Shown one piece after another: positions 11,047 to 23,600 of a DNA stretch of 64,000 bases. The stretch lies in the NCBI RefSeq assembly GCF_030463535.1, contig NC_132878.1, forward strand, positions 37,329,261 through 37,393,260, given 5' to 3'. The notes below the pieces were generated by a model. The model was not told the origin of the DNA. It saw only the letters and a list, made by a program, of their open reading frames with translations, and did not search any database. Source of the DNA: Salminus brasiliensis. Taxonomy: Eukaryota; Chordata; Actinopteri; Characiformes; Bryconidae. The position numbers and the translations under genes were made by a program. The number at the start of each line of letters is the position of its first letter. Position 1 is the stretch's first letter.

Positions 11047-12437
11047 CCTTCAGGCTGGGAGTGCAATTCTGGCACTGGTGTATACATGGTATAGCAGGAC
11101 CTTGAGCGTATTATAGCTGTTATAGCAACACAGTTCTACTTCTGATGTTTTAAGATGACAAGCACAAGAAGTTCTCATCTGTAATCAGGAGCTGCTACAT
11201 TCAAACACTGAGGAAGTACACACCGGTATCTGCAGATTAGTTCCTCCTCGTTCGGTGTTGGATGTTTTAGCCATGTTTTCTGGCTTGACTGCCTGCTCAC
11301 GTCACTTGCTGTTAGCTCACTGTGTAATTCTTTATAGTTCTGTTCGGCAGGCCTGGTACCTCTCATTTTAAAGCTTGCTCTTACATTGGTGGTCATTACT
11401 AGGTTACAGGCAAATGAGACGAACTGGGACAGAGATTCATATAGAGTGCAGGTTTCAGGAGATGCCGTTATTGGGAGATGCTGTTAGCGGGAGATAATGG
11501 CACTAATGGAATGCCGCTCGGCCAAACACATTGTGCCGTCAGAGCTACTGTTGGTATACTCAGCCTTTCACCTGCGCGCGGGAATGGGCATAAATACCTT
11601 CTCATTCACAGCAATTCACAATAGTAGGTTAGAGTAAATGAGTGTAGCCTGAGTCTGAGTCATGTAGAAGTACTGACCACTGTACTGACCACTATATGTG
11701 TCAAGACTGTGCGGACATTCACTATGCTTTAATTCTCCATCTGCCTCCACCTGATTCGCAGGAGAAGACTGTCATTAAATAGAAAGACAAATGCCACTGA
11801 CTGCTCTTATGAACGAAGTGTGACTGGTAAAGGGAAATTAACATGGATAGCTGTTTTAATATGTATGCATGCTATGACATAAAACTTATTGCAAACTGAC
11901 AAAGAAAACATGCTCATTAAAATGTTCTGAAAAGTGAGAAATGTTGAACAATAATAATATTCTGTCAATCTGAGTTGTAAAATAGGAAATATTAGACTAG
12001 AATTAAGATGATACTATTGCAGCACACATGTCCCCAAACATGTGCATATCGGATGCTTGCTTACCCCAGTTCCCACCCCAACAACAGCAATTCCGATGTG
12101 TACTGAGCTTCAATTTGTGCGTGTGTTGCAGTACAATGCTGGACCTGTAGGTGCTGTGAGTTTACTATGGCAGTAATGATGTACCGTGTGAACCAGTTCT
12201 AAGACTTTCCTGCAGAACAAGAGAAGTCCTGTCTGGGGAAGCACACTGAGAGAAAGGAGTAGAGTTGGTTGCACAGCTCATGAGCAGCGCTGGTTTTAGG
12301 AGAGTCTAAAGCCTGGCCCCTGGGTGAACGAAAGCCTCGCTTGTTCCCTTCAGCTTGGTCACAGGTTGGTCAGTGAGTGGCAGGGTGGAGGGCAGCGTTC
12401 ATGTAGTCGCCATAGCAGCAGCCCAGCAGCTCGTCTG

Positions 12438-15400
12438 TCATTTCAGCTTTGCATTGTTCTGTTTGTAGAAGACCACAGTGGCCAGAACCCAGCTGTTGAG
12501 CGTCGTCATGACGATGAACCGCAGCAAGACTAGAGAGCGAGAGAATAGCAAGGCAGTGATAGCAAAGCTTCTCAAAGCACACCTAAATGTGGAAAATCTC
12601 TTTCTCACTAAAAAAAATATATACTATATACTATATATATATATAGTTAAGGCACTACTATTTACAAAAAAAAAACAATTTACAAATTTACATTAAATCA
12701 ATTAAAGAAAACATCCTGCAAAAACCTTGTATTTCCAAAACTGCAACTTTACAGAAGTCATTTTGGAGCATGTCTATTGGTCCATTCATCATGAAATTAT
12801 CACACAACGTGAAACATGGCAAAATTGGACATACAAGGTTAATGATATGTTTACAGTGGTTCAGCACACCTCATTTAGTCAATGTTATTTCAGCCTGCTA
12901 AATTAATGGGCAGCAAATCAGAGCAGCAGCCATTTCCATACATCAGTCTAAACAGCACAGTAATTAAATAAGACAATAACTGAATCAGAACTGTTTTTGT
13001 AACTTGAACCCTCCTCTGACGGACTGACATCCCTGCAGGTCTGTCTGGGTTTCGAAGAGTTGGCCACACTTTTTTTGATGGTAACCTTTAGCTTATTTTA
13101 AAATGCTTAAATTGATATCACAGGACCAGAGGTGAGTAAAAACATTTGATAATACTTGACTGAAAGGCTACACAACACCTACATAAGCCTTGCATGACAA
13201 CTGACATACTATAAACTATGAATACATTTATAAAGTGTACTGACATATTACTAACATGTATATTATACAGAGTCCACAGGACGCTATTGGGCCCTCACAG
13301 CCTCCCCTGGGGTGGTTCCAGTCTGCCTGTCTGATAGAACTGAAAATGTCTCTGTAGGAAACCACAGGTTTCAGACATACTCTGTATCCAGTGGTCCTGG
13401 ATACTATTTATTTATTAGCCTAGCACCTAGCACAGTTCCTAGTATGGGTATAAGGTTTGACTCTCATCTGAGGCTCATATAAAAGGTCCACATAAAATGT
13501 GTTGAGAAATATTTCCAGTATGTCTATGGTAGACCCTATAACCCTGGTTGTGATTAATTTTCCCCTCTAATACCCATCTATACTGAAATGCCATCTATAG
13601 TTTAGGGAAGAGACTAAGGTAAAGGTTGGGATTAGATATTAGTAGATATTACGCTGGGTGGAATTTTAAGGACTGTTAATATAGGAGCTGTTCATATGAC
13701 GTTTAACAGTAGCTCTCTCTCTCTCTTTCTGCTCTTCTTCATACTCTTCCTCAGAAGCCAAAGCTAGAAATGATTCTGATAGGCTGCCGTGCTTCTGAGG
13801 ACAGTTTATACTCACCTCTCAGATCCCCAGAGGTAAGAACGGTGGTCAGTATTCTGGCTAGAAACACAAAGAGAAATGCAGAACAGTGTTTTTCTTTATA
13901 TCACAGATTTGCAGTTTACAATTCTTCCATGACAACGGATTTGACTGACTGAAGGCTTACCCATGCAAGTGTATGTGGACATGGCCCAGGTGAGGGCGCT
14001 CACCTGACCTGCATCCTTGGTCTGCCAGAGACACTGCAACTGAGCGAACCTACTGCTCGCACTCATGAATGTGCACAGGCTCTGTGTTTCAAACACACAC
14101 ATGCACATGTTTGAAGCACTGGCGAAAACAAAGATACGAACTGCAGATGGGAGACGTGCATAGTGCTCACCATTGCCGAGTCGATGATCCAGCCCTTTAG
14201 GGTGAGGACCTGCGACACCCCAACAAAACTGAACAGCTGTCAAGGTCATACAGAACAAGCTGTGCACACAGATCACGTGGACAAAATGCCTTAATAACCA
14301 GGGCTTCCTTTACAGCAACACTATGTTGAATGTTTTACCTTAAATAAGCAGCTTCTAAATCATTGTGATGCTCCACCGACTTGTAATATTGGGAACTGGC
14401 CTCTGCCGTTGCCACGCATTGCTCAGCACACTGCTAACTGCACTTTGTATCTGTGGTGAAGCGCTCTGGACAACGCTTGCATTTGAGTAAAATCCTGTAT
14501 AAATAAAAAAACTTAACTGTTTTTAATAAGTAATGGTTATGATGTCATAGCTATGACCATATTTACATAGCACCGCCCCTTCACTTTAGCTGCCCATTGA
14601 TTTTAAAGCAGCATTATGTGAGAATTGGTATTTTTGCTACTGGGCTCCCCCTACAGGCGGAGAGTGTGGTTCCCTTTTACACCATTGCCAAATCAAGCTT
14701 TCCTTGAGGATTTTTTAGCAAAACTTAACCGTTTGCTCTGTATATTCCAGTCCAGGTTGTTTCTATGAATGGGACATGGTAAAGAGCAGCCAATCCGAAC
14801 AGGGGTCAATTACATATACCAATCTTAATGGCGCAGTAACAAAAACAGCAGAAATGTGGAATGGCTTCCTACACTGTTTTTGAATTTCCACACCTCCTGC
14901 CAGGTGTACTAGACACTGGCCCTTAGTTCCCATCCCGTAATAATCTTTATTAACCCCTTAACGCAGCAAGGCTTATTACACACTAAGGTGTATTTTTCAG
15001 TAACTACAGGGACTTATGTACAAACTGGTGGGGTTATTCTTTAGTAATAGAAATGTGTAATAACACGTCCGGCCTGCAGGTGGACCACAGGCTGGTCAAG
15101 GGGTTAAGGACTAAAAGGAGACGATGGAGTAAAAATAAACAAATACAATAAAAGAATATGGGTCCCTTAATGTGGTGTATAATTTGACACTCTTCTGCCT
15201 TACGACTGATTGAAAGGATACAGGAGGCTGTAGATAATGCTCTGTCTCAGGTTACTACTGTAGTGAAGGATCAGCAGTAACAGGACAGTATCTGGAAGAA
15301 GCATGAGCACTTTATTCTCACTCTCTATCTGAATGGACGCAATAGGCAGGGCAACAGGCATAGAGACACACTCGTAATTTTGCTTTACCTTGTGCAATGA

Positions 15401-16443
15401 GGGCCGGGTACTCCAAGTATGCTGTAAGTGGGTATTCGTGATACATCTCATATGTGGTGAACACAATATATCTGAAAAATACAGACAGATCAGAGACATT
15501 GAGAGTTCGGCTTGAGATTGGGAGAAAGGAGAGTACAGGGGAACGCTGTATATGATGTGTGATGGCAAATGCACGGCCGTCAGGGCCATCCATTAGCAGA
15601 GATTGTATGTCCATTAACAAAGCATGCATCGCATGCCAGCGCTATCTCCACACACACACATACATAAGTGCTCCAAAATAACACTTCCACTTGACCTTTC
15701 CCTGCACCAATCCCGGTACAGAGTTACGCCAGCAAACAGCTGCGCTTCTATACTGAGAGGCTGTGCTTTCCACAGAAGGCACTTTCCACCCTTACCCCCC
15801 TCCTTACTGCCTCACTCATACAGACATACAGACTCATGTCAGACACTCACAATGATGAGAGTTTGATATGCAGTGATCTCCAAAAAGCACCCTGACTGGT
15901 CAGTACTTAGTAACAGCAGCTCTGGCAAGAAGCACAGCTGTTTGTAGTGGAGTCTTTCACTTTTAGATTCTTAGGCCATCTCACTGTGCTGCCCTTTTCA
16001 GGTCTATCCACAGATCTTTGATGGTGTGCAGTTCAGGGAACTATAAGGGGCCAGGGCATGACCTACAGCCAGCACCTCTTTATCTTATCTTTTTTAGACG
16101 GCCTCATGCTTGTTTAGATAACTCCTCATTCATTAGTATATTCTGAGGAATCTTCTTCAATTAGTTCTTGAGAAGAGTTCTGATAGGAGGTCTAAAATTC
16201 TTCACAGCTCTGCTCTTATAGTGATGGATCACCCTCTGTCCTTGTAAATTAAACAAATCTCAAATAAGACAACATCTGGAAAAACTGTGTGAGTGGGTTT
16301 TAAGAAGAAATTGCTTGTTGGTGAACGAGGCCCAATGGTTGTGAACAATCAATAGCCCCAACAAGCTAGTTAACGTCTGAGAGCTCAAAACTCTTGGGGC
16401 AGCCCAAACTTCAGTCAATTCAAGATCTAATCTGGCCAGGCTG

Positions 16444-16485
<42 letters not shown>

Positions 16486-16973
16486 ATTCAGGGCTGGGTT
16501 TCCCAAAAGTAGCTTAGCTCACTGGACATTGCATTCCTGTCAGCTGGTAAACTGATATTAACAGCCAGCAGGGGGAGACAAAACATCGCCTGACTGTCTA
16601 TGACAGATGGACACAGTCTGTTCTCACCACGATCTTCCACAACTCTAAATAATTCATAGAATTAATATATATTATATTAATATCATTGATTTAATATACT
16701 GATTTAATGTTTATCTATACTGTACCATTTTTACAAGTAGGGTTAGTCAACACAGGCGACGCATACAACTTGTGCCAATGGACAAGTGGACAAACCGGCA
16801 TGCTACACAGCCTCCCCCAGCCCTTACCCTGACAGCTCCAGGATCAGTCCCCTCTCACTGACGCCTTTAGGCGACTTGGTCCGGGTTAACAAGGCGATCT
16901 GAGGCAGTTTCAGCACGGTACACGCCAGCAGGGTGCTGAAGTTCAGCAAGTCCAGCAGCAGCTCTTTGGTCAT
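12438..16973 (-). CDS. slc66a3: Solute carrier family 66 member 3 (PQ-loop protein), complete
   Basis: Seven coding exons on the minus strand: 16973-16828 (ATG), 15471-15389, 15291-15222, 14228-14171, 14081-13961, 13857-13816 and 12529-12438 (TGA). Phases agree at every junction and the sum is 612 bp, giving 203 aa against 202 aa in human SLC66A3/PQLC3. Landmarks are LKLPQIALLTRTKSPKG (first PQ-loop), LEYPALIAQDTVLLLL, LKGWIIDSAMSLCTF, FAQLQCLWQTKDAGQVSALTW (second PQ-loop) and LLRFIVMTTLNSWVLATVVFYK near the C-terminus. Multi-spanning membrane protein of the PQ-loop/SWEET-like fold; substrate unknown. The donor of the third exon (CT, then gtatcc) was chosen over a later GTAAG because it gives exactly the human spacing up to GWIID. 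The gene converges on rock2, as in human 2p25. Confidence 0.92.
14460..14500 (-). repeat. Fragment of the fish SINE/LINE tail motif
   Basis: The stretch gaagcgctctggacaacgct followed by gcatttgagtaaaatcctgt resembles the retroelement 3' tail seen in better form at 23536 and, inverted, at 49753. It lies in an slc66a3 intron. Confidence 0.35.
14950..15109. mobile_element. MITE-like element with TTAACCCCTTAA ends
   Basis: ttaaccccttaacgc at the left and caaggggttaagga at the right form short inverted ends about 150 bp apart, inside an slc66a3 intron. There is no ORF. The call rests on the ends alone. Confidence 0.4.
16447..16483. repeat. (ATT)n microsatellite
   Basis: About twelve uninterrupted ATT triplets in the first intron of slc66a3, next to a gggtttcccaaaag sequence that resembles the end of a fish DNA transposon. 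Confidence 0.85.
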
Positions 16974-19206
16974 CTTTACCACCACGAACCTCCTCGATCA
17001 GACTGTGGTCAAACCCTGTGGTCATTAAAACAGACGTGCACATAAACCTGAAAAGTTACAAGATCACACCGCCCTCATTAGCAGAAGATGATGATGATGA
17101 TGATAAAATAATAATAATAAAAATAAGTCTTGAATGTGATTCAGTGAACCGCCACCACCGGTGCTTATGGACGTGGTGCACTAGAAGATATTTATGGAGG
17201 TGAGAATCCGGGGAGGAGGGGGGCGGTTTTATCAGTAGGGGGCGCTAAAGGTTCTACTCCGGAGAACTGCCTGTCGAGTCGGTCAGACGCTAGAGAGGCT
17301 TAAAAAAAGGAACTCGTTGAAATTGTTCAGTTTTTCCAATTAATTAATTAATTAATACGTGATCACTTTAAGTTCTGTGAATCTCAAGTTATAAATAACA
17401 CTGAAAAAAAAAAAAATCAATAATATGCAATGAGAAAAAAGAAATATTGAAATCCAATATCATATCTTTTTAAAAGGGCAAGTTTGGGTTGGTTATTTAA
17501 TAAAAAATCATTTTAAAATTGATTGCTACAGTAACAATCATGTTCCTGGGTTGTGTAAGAAGAATAATATTTTTTATTTTTTTATTTTTTTATTTTTTTT
17601 TTGGGGGGGGGGGGGGGGTTAATCTCTTTTATTAAGATAGAAAAAAATATCCTGAATATTGAAGTAGACTAGTAGCTACATCAGTGTTTTACGGAGTCAA
17701 CAACTGAACGTTTAATTAAAATACAAGTGCAATTACGATTTCGTGTAATTCACCAATACGTATCACCAGTGAACGAATTATAAATAACAAATACTCTAAT
17801 AAATGTTTCCTCGCTTAAAGATAAAATGCATCTTAAAAAAAGAGCTTAATAACTGGACATATGAGACATACTTCATTAAAAGCAGGCAGTGTGAATTACC
17901 TGGCCTCCTGACGTCGGTCTTCCTCAGTGGCACTACCTTCTTTGTAAAAGTGAAGTGTCCGGGCCACCTGTGTACTGACTTTGCTATGAATGCAAGTTTT
18001 TTTGGTTGGCATTAAATCATAAATTGAAAATTTCCAAAAAGGAGGCGTTTTATTTATTTTTATTATTTTTTATTTATTTATTTTTATTTTTTTTTTTTTA
18101 GACTTTTTTTATTTTCATCCAAATCTATTCATATTTCATATGTACATGCATGACCGTAAACTCTGAAGACATCAACATCAGAGAGCAGAGGTCACAGGTC
18201 CCGGATGAAGTAATATGGCACAGTGCATGAAGCAGCATGAAGCTACTTTGAGGAGAAGAAATGCAGCAGCAGCAAAAAAATATAAAAAAAAAAAATATGA
18301 TATCTTGGCAATATGGGCACATAATATAATTCCAGACATTTCTATCACTCTGAAGGAGCTCATATCCCAAACTCTCTTTCATTTTCTTTTATTTTGTTCT
18401 ATCAAATCCTGTCCAATTTACCTGATAAATTAGCAGATGAATGCTAATTAGCTAATGTGTGTTATGGGGCAGTAATGTGACTAGCATTGGCCGTCTGAGA
18501 GCAGAAGCAAGGCACTGAGGCGAGTGAGATGTGTGTGTGAGGGAGACAGAATGAGTCAGTACGTGTGTGTGAGAGAGAGAGAGAGACAGCGGGACGGAGC
18601 AGGAGATTTACAACTCTTTTAGTGCAGGCTGCTCTCGTGGGGAGGTTACTTATGAAAATGAAACCCTGTTGTGAGAGCTGTCAGTTTCTGACTGGAGCAC
18701 AAGCTCCTGACCGCAGCTGACAGCATTTGTCCTTGCTCCAGCTTTGGACCTCTTCTTCATATCGCACTCTATCATGGTTTCCCTTCTTTTGGAGCACTAA
18801 CATTTTTCTTGCCGCCGCCAAAATGGCTTCAGCACAGTTCACCTTGTCGAGCATGCACACACACACACACACACACACACACTTTTTGCTTTCAGTAGGC
18901 AAGCCCTTGATGGATGACTTGCAGGAACTGCGTTCGGTGGCCGTCTTCAGAGTACACCTTTAATGATCGATAGGCTTAATACTTTTATAATCACACACCA
19001 GCATGTGGTCATGAAGCCATTGCCCCCCTTGACTCCCACCTCACACATTTACACTTTGTTTGGTTCTTATAGTCTCATAGTGAATGTCAAGAAGCAGAGC
19101 AGAACAATGTTATGTTATTTGTACTAACATAACTAACATAATCTGCTCATTTTCACTGAAATTTCTACAGATTCAGCCTGAAGACCATGTCATAGGGGCA
19201 GCTATA
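16974..19206. other. Upstream region of slc66a3 and AT-rich intergenic DNA
   Basis: The first few hundred bases upstream of the slc66a3 ATG presumably hold its promoter and 5' UTR, but no element can be pinned down. The remainder is AT-rich, with poly-A/T runs, a G run at 17603-17618 and a (CA)n tract at 18855-18882. I see no gene. Confidence 0.5.
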
Positions 19207-19436
19207 GGGGCAGTGGTGGCTCAGCGGTTAGAGCTCCGGGCTATTGATGATGGGTTGTGGGGTCGATACCCAGGCTCGACAAGCTGCCCTTGAGAAAGGC
19301 CCTTCACCCTCTCTGCTCCCCAGGCGCTGGAGTTGGCTGCCCACCACTGTGTGTGTGCTCACTACCCCTAGTTTACTAGTGTGTGTGTGTGTGTGTGTTC
19401 ACTACCACAGATGGGTAAAATGCAGAGGATAATACC
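19207..19436 (+). mobile_element. tRNA-derived SINE, copy 1
   Basis: The head carries a pol III A-box-like TGGCTCAGCGGTTAGAG and a B-box-like GGGTCGATACCC, followed by a non-tRNA body (aagctgcccttgagaaaggc) and a GT microsatellite at 19381-19399. A second copy with the same head starts at about 19520. Confidence 0.7.
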
Positions 19437-19519
19437 TTTAGCTTCTTTTCCTTGAAAATTCACATGATCCACAAATCTTGAGAAACCCTTTCTTGGTGTA
19501 GTTACACCCAGAGCAGCTT

Positions 19520-19660
19520 GGGGCAGTGGTGGCTCAGCAGTTAGAGCTTGATGACAGGGTTGTGGGTTCAATACCCCTGGCTTTGGCAAGCTGCCACTTC
19601 ACCCTCTCTGCTCCCTGGGCACAGAGTGTGTGTTTGATTACTAGTTTGTCTGTGTGTGTG
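19520..19660 (+). mobile_element. tRNA-derived SINE, copy 2 (shorter)
   Basis: It shares the ggggcagtggtggctcagc head and the aagctgcc / caccctctctgctccc body with the copy at 19207, but lacks part of the tRNA-like region and of the body. Same orientation. Confidence 0.65.
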
Positions 19661-19987
19661 CTTTGTCCGAAGAATCACCTTTTTATGGGTTTATTTTGTT
19701 TGGTTTATGTTTTTATTTATTTATTTATTCTCATGATAACCATTAAGCGGGACATCTCATTTCTCAGTATCCATATCTCAGCTGCAGCCTTTTCCACACT
19801 GGAAGAAATGTTTTACCTTGATTCATAAAACATTCATCGCAACTTCTGTTTCCAAAGCAGGTCTGACGTGTCTTTCTGACAAAATCCTTTACATGGAAAT
19901 TCAGCAACTGCCTGCTCGCTTAGTGCTTTTCTGCAGCCAAACAACGCAGTTGCAATTACCATGGTATCAGAAACGACAGCTGAAAGT

Positions 19988-20857
19988 CTTTTCAGCCGTC
20001 CAGTGTTCACCTGCAAGCCTTACAGCTGTCCAGTGTTCTCCTGCAAGTCCTTTCAGCTGTCCAGTGTTCTCCTGCAAGTCCTTTCAGCTGTCCAGTGTTC
20101 TCCTGCAAGCCCTTACAGCTTTCCAGTGTTCTCCTGCAAGTCCTTTCAGCTGTCCAGTGTTCTCCTGCAAGCCCTTACAGCTGTCCAGTGTTCTCCTACA
20201 AGCCCTTTCAGCTGCCCAGTGTTCTCCTGCAAGCCCTTACAGCTGTCCAGTGTTCTCCTACAAGCCCTTTCAGCTGCCCAGTGTTCTCCTGCAAGCCCTT
20301 ACAGCTGTCCAGTGTTCTCCTGCAAGTCCTTTCAGCTGTCCAGTGTTCTCCTGCAAGCCCTTACAGCTGTCCAGTGTTCTCCTACAAGCCCTTACAGCTG
20401 TCCAGTGTTCTCCTGCAAGTCCTTTCAGCTGTCCAGTGTTCTCCTGCAAGCCCTTACAGCTGTCCAGTGTTCTCCTACAAGCCCTTTCAGCTGTCCAGTG
20501 TTCTCCTGCAAGTCCTTACAGCTGTCCAGTGTTCTCCTACAAGCCCTTTCAGCTGTCCAGTGTTCTCCTGCAAGCCCTTTCAGCTGTCCAGTGTTCTCCT
20601 GCAAGCTCTTTCAGCTGCCCAGTTTTCTCCTACGAGCCCTTTCAGCTGTCCAGTGTTCTCCTGCAAGCTCTTTCAGCTGCCCAGTTTTCTCCTGCAAGCC
20701 CATTTAGCTGTCCAGTGGTCTCTTGCAAGCCCTTTCAGCTGTCCAGTGGTCTCCTGCAAGCCCTTTCAGCTGTCCAGTGGTCTCCTGCAAGCCCTTTCAG
20801 CTGTCCAGTGTTCTCCTGCAAGCCATTTCAGCTGTCCAGTGTTCTCCTGCTAGTCTC
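19988..20857. repeat. 30-bp minisatellite, about 29 copies
   Basis: Direct tandem array with consensus unit CCTTTCAGCTGTCCAGTGTT followed by CTCCTGCAAG. Variable sites are TTT/TTA before CAG, GTCC/GCCC, and TGC/TAC before AAG. Between about 20186 and 20305 the variants alternate, making 60-bp dimers. Because 30 is a multiple of three and the consensus lacks stops, all three plus-strand frames are open for hundreds of codons. These ORFs (up to 407 aa) are products of the repeat, not evidence of a protein. Confidence 0.9.
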
Positions 20858-22127
20858 TAGGTCTGGTCAATTCTCTGAGGAAATTGGTGTGTTATCCATG
20901 TCCACTTGGGTTTCCTCTTTGTTCTGTGGTTTCCTACCACCTTCCAAAAACACATGTTATGGTGTGTGTGTGTGTGTGTGTGTGATATCCCATGATGGAC
21001 TGGTGCTCTGTATTCTAAATAAAGTAATAACTGATGAATGAATGTTAATTACTGCCTAAATGTGATTTCACACTATAAAAGCTTACTAAGAGAGGCTGTT
21101 ATACTGTCCAGTTCCAAACCGTGCTTTACAATTCCAGACTGTCACGTCATAAATCTTTTTTACACCACACACACACACACACACATATTCTGTGACCTTG
21201 ATGCCCAATGTTTCCAAACTTATTTTAGAAAATGTAACCACCCCAGCCCCCATATTCTGTTAACACAAGATAGTATTACAGGGCTTGTGATTGTGTGTGT
21301 ATGTGTGTGTACGTGTGTGTTTGGCTGTCCTTGCAGCAGTTACTGGTGCCAAAACAATCACCTGATGGGACAGCAGATGATAGAAAGAGAACTTTACAGC
21401 CTGTGAATGGAAGGGCTTTGGACATAGTCAACCTGTGATGTATGTGAGGGTGTGAGTGTCAGTGTGTTTTCACGTCATGCGAGAATCCTTCTCAGCATTG
21501 TGTGGCTTTCAGCCCCACTCTCCGTTATCTGCCCACTGCGTTGTGTCCAGTCCCACTGGGTGTTATATAGAGACATCAATAGTCTTTATGTGAAGCCCAG
21601 GCAGGATTGATTTTACTGGACACAAACTGGAGACTCCCGTTAAAGAGCACAAAGGAGCGCTGGCCTGTGCTGCCTGCAGGTTTTGAGTGATAAAGCTGCG
21701 GGATAGATCGTGGGGTGGGGTGTGGGGGGGGGGGGTTCAATTGTGTTTAAAACGTGACTTTTTTTAGCAGCTTAAGAAAAAAATGTCAATAAATAAGTTT
21801 GAAGTTGATTATGTAATACAGTAGCTAATTTTTAGAGCACAGTGACCAAGACCAAGCTTAGATTTCTTTATTAAAAGCAGTGGTTCTGTGTAGAATCATA
21901 GCATCTGAAATAGACTGCATGAGCATGACCACCATAAATGGCCAGCGTTCCAAGTCAAGTACTTTTATAGCATCTTAAAAAACGTATAAGCTCCTCAGTG
22001 ATGCCACAGCCATCCTTGGCCAGAAGTCCAGGAGACCACAATTGGCCTCTCATAGTATCTCTTGTTCTCTCTCTCAGTTGACCAGACAGTATGCTCAGGT
22101 AGTATGTATATTATTTAAAAGTTAAAG

Positions 22128-22130
<3 letters not shown>

Positions 22131-22177
<47 letters not shown>
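22131..22177. repeat. (TA)n microsatellite
   Basis: Uninterrupted TA dinucleotides over 47 bp. Confidence 0.95.
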
Positions 22178-22179
<2 letters not shown>

Positions 22180-23139
22180 AACAGTATGTGCTGTATTTTA
22201 GTTATATACTAGTTATATAAAGAAGAAGTATTTATATACAATAACTGTAATATTCGGTATTCAAGATGGGAAATGAATCAGAGGTTTGTAGTTTTTAGGA
22301 CTTCGTCCATATGGGTAGAAGTATATAAAAAGTAAAAGGCTGCTTTCATAGCTACCAACAATTAATCAACCACACGGCCGCTCTTTTTTTTTTTTTTATG
22401 AGCCCCATGCTCTGTCACTCATGGCCAATTTCCATAATTAGACCACTTATGATTTATTGAGCATGCAGACTGTAAAAATGTGTAAGATGAGAAGAATGAG
22501 AAATGCAGCCACGGTAAACTACGGCAGGTTGAGCCAGAGAGAGTGGTTGAAAATGAAAGAACATTACTCACATGTTTTTATGGTCTGTGTCATAAAAAAA
22601 AAGTCCTTGTCAACTGAAAAGTTAATCCTGACTTTTATTCAGGCAGGGTTTGCTCTGGATCCGAATGTAAACACAAACTGCAGATGCCTGTAGGCCCCTG
22701 CCTGTCATTCATGTTTTCGAAGGAACAAGCTTCGCTGATAATTACATCATTTGTTCAGTTGTCTCTGCGTGGGATATTAAAATTGTCCTTCACGAAGTGG
22801 CCGCCGTCTATCCTTTAGCTAATGGGGTGGCGGTGGATGAGGCAAAATCATGGAACTGAGCCATGGAGCCATTAGCTAGCTAACTGCGAAATTCCTTCAT
22901 AACTCACTGGCCTCAAAGAAAAGGTTCGCTGTTTTTCAACCTAGACCTCATGTTGTTTCCCATCATTCATATTCAGAGGCATAGCTACTGTTGTGAAAAA
23001 ATCATCACTCCTCTGCACTTGTGCTTTTCTCACTGGCCTTAAACACAGGACAAAGGGGGCAATTTTCTACGTGCCCTTGAAAAGATTATACCCTAAAAGA
23101 TAGCATCTTTTTAAACTTGGGGAATGCACTGAATAGCTA

Positions 23140-23600
23140 TGCTTGTCTTTTGGTGTTTTGCTGAAAGTAGCTACCTGGCTACAATATTTACACTTAACAG
23201 ACTCAGATACAAACCCCTGACGCTGGCCTACAAAGCCAAGAATGCACCAGCCCCTCCGTACTTGATGGCAGTGGTCAAAAGCCGATCTGCACCTAGAACT
23301 AATCCAGCTTCAGGTACGGCTCGGCTCGACCCTCCATATTTTAAAATCCACGGAAGACGAGCGTCCAGGCTTTTTTGTCCTGGCACCAAGTGGTGGAAGA
23401 GCAGAGTCCCTCACTGTCTTCAAACCAACATTATGGTCTCCTTACTGTTCTCTGTATTTAGTAGAATCTAAGATTAGAGGAATCTTTTGGATCCTAACCC
23501 ATACAAACTAGCTAAGGGTATTTTCTGAGTAAGCAGTGAAGCACTTCTGTAAGTCGCTCTGGATAAGAGCTTCTGTTAAATGCTGTAAATGTAAATATAA
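23140..23600 (+). mobile_element. 5'-truncated LINE remnant, 3' end
   Basis: The ORF at 23139-23471 contains LTLAYKAKNAPAPPYL, which resembles the 'LTYKALNGLAPPYL'-type segment near the C-terminus of fish L2-like reverse transcriptase polyproteins (family recalled, not searched). It is followed after about 60 bp by the tail aagtcgctctggataagagc and a short AAATGTAAAT repeat at 23590, as expected at a LINE 3' end. The 5' part is missing. Confidence 0.55.

Larger units (their letters stand above)
8957..12437. other. rock2 3' UTR and convergent rock2/slc66a3 intergenic DNA
   Basis: The rock2 3' UTR starts here; I could not place a clear polyadenylation signal. The rest is intergenic or slc66a3 3' UTR with MITE-like hairpins (9619-10195, 10710-10892, 10938-11046). 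The short ORFs show no family resemblance. Confidence 0.5.

Noticed and set aside
19818-21041. 407-aa, 248-aa and 252-aa repeat proteins
   Set aside because: Three overlapping plus-strand frames of the 30-bp minisatellite; no start context, domain or flanking exon supports any of them.
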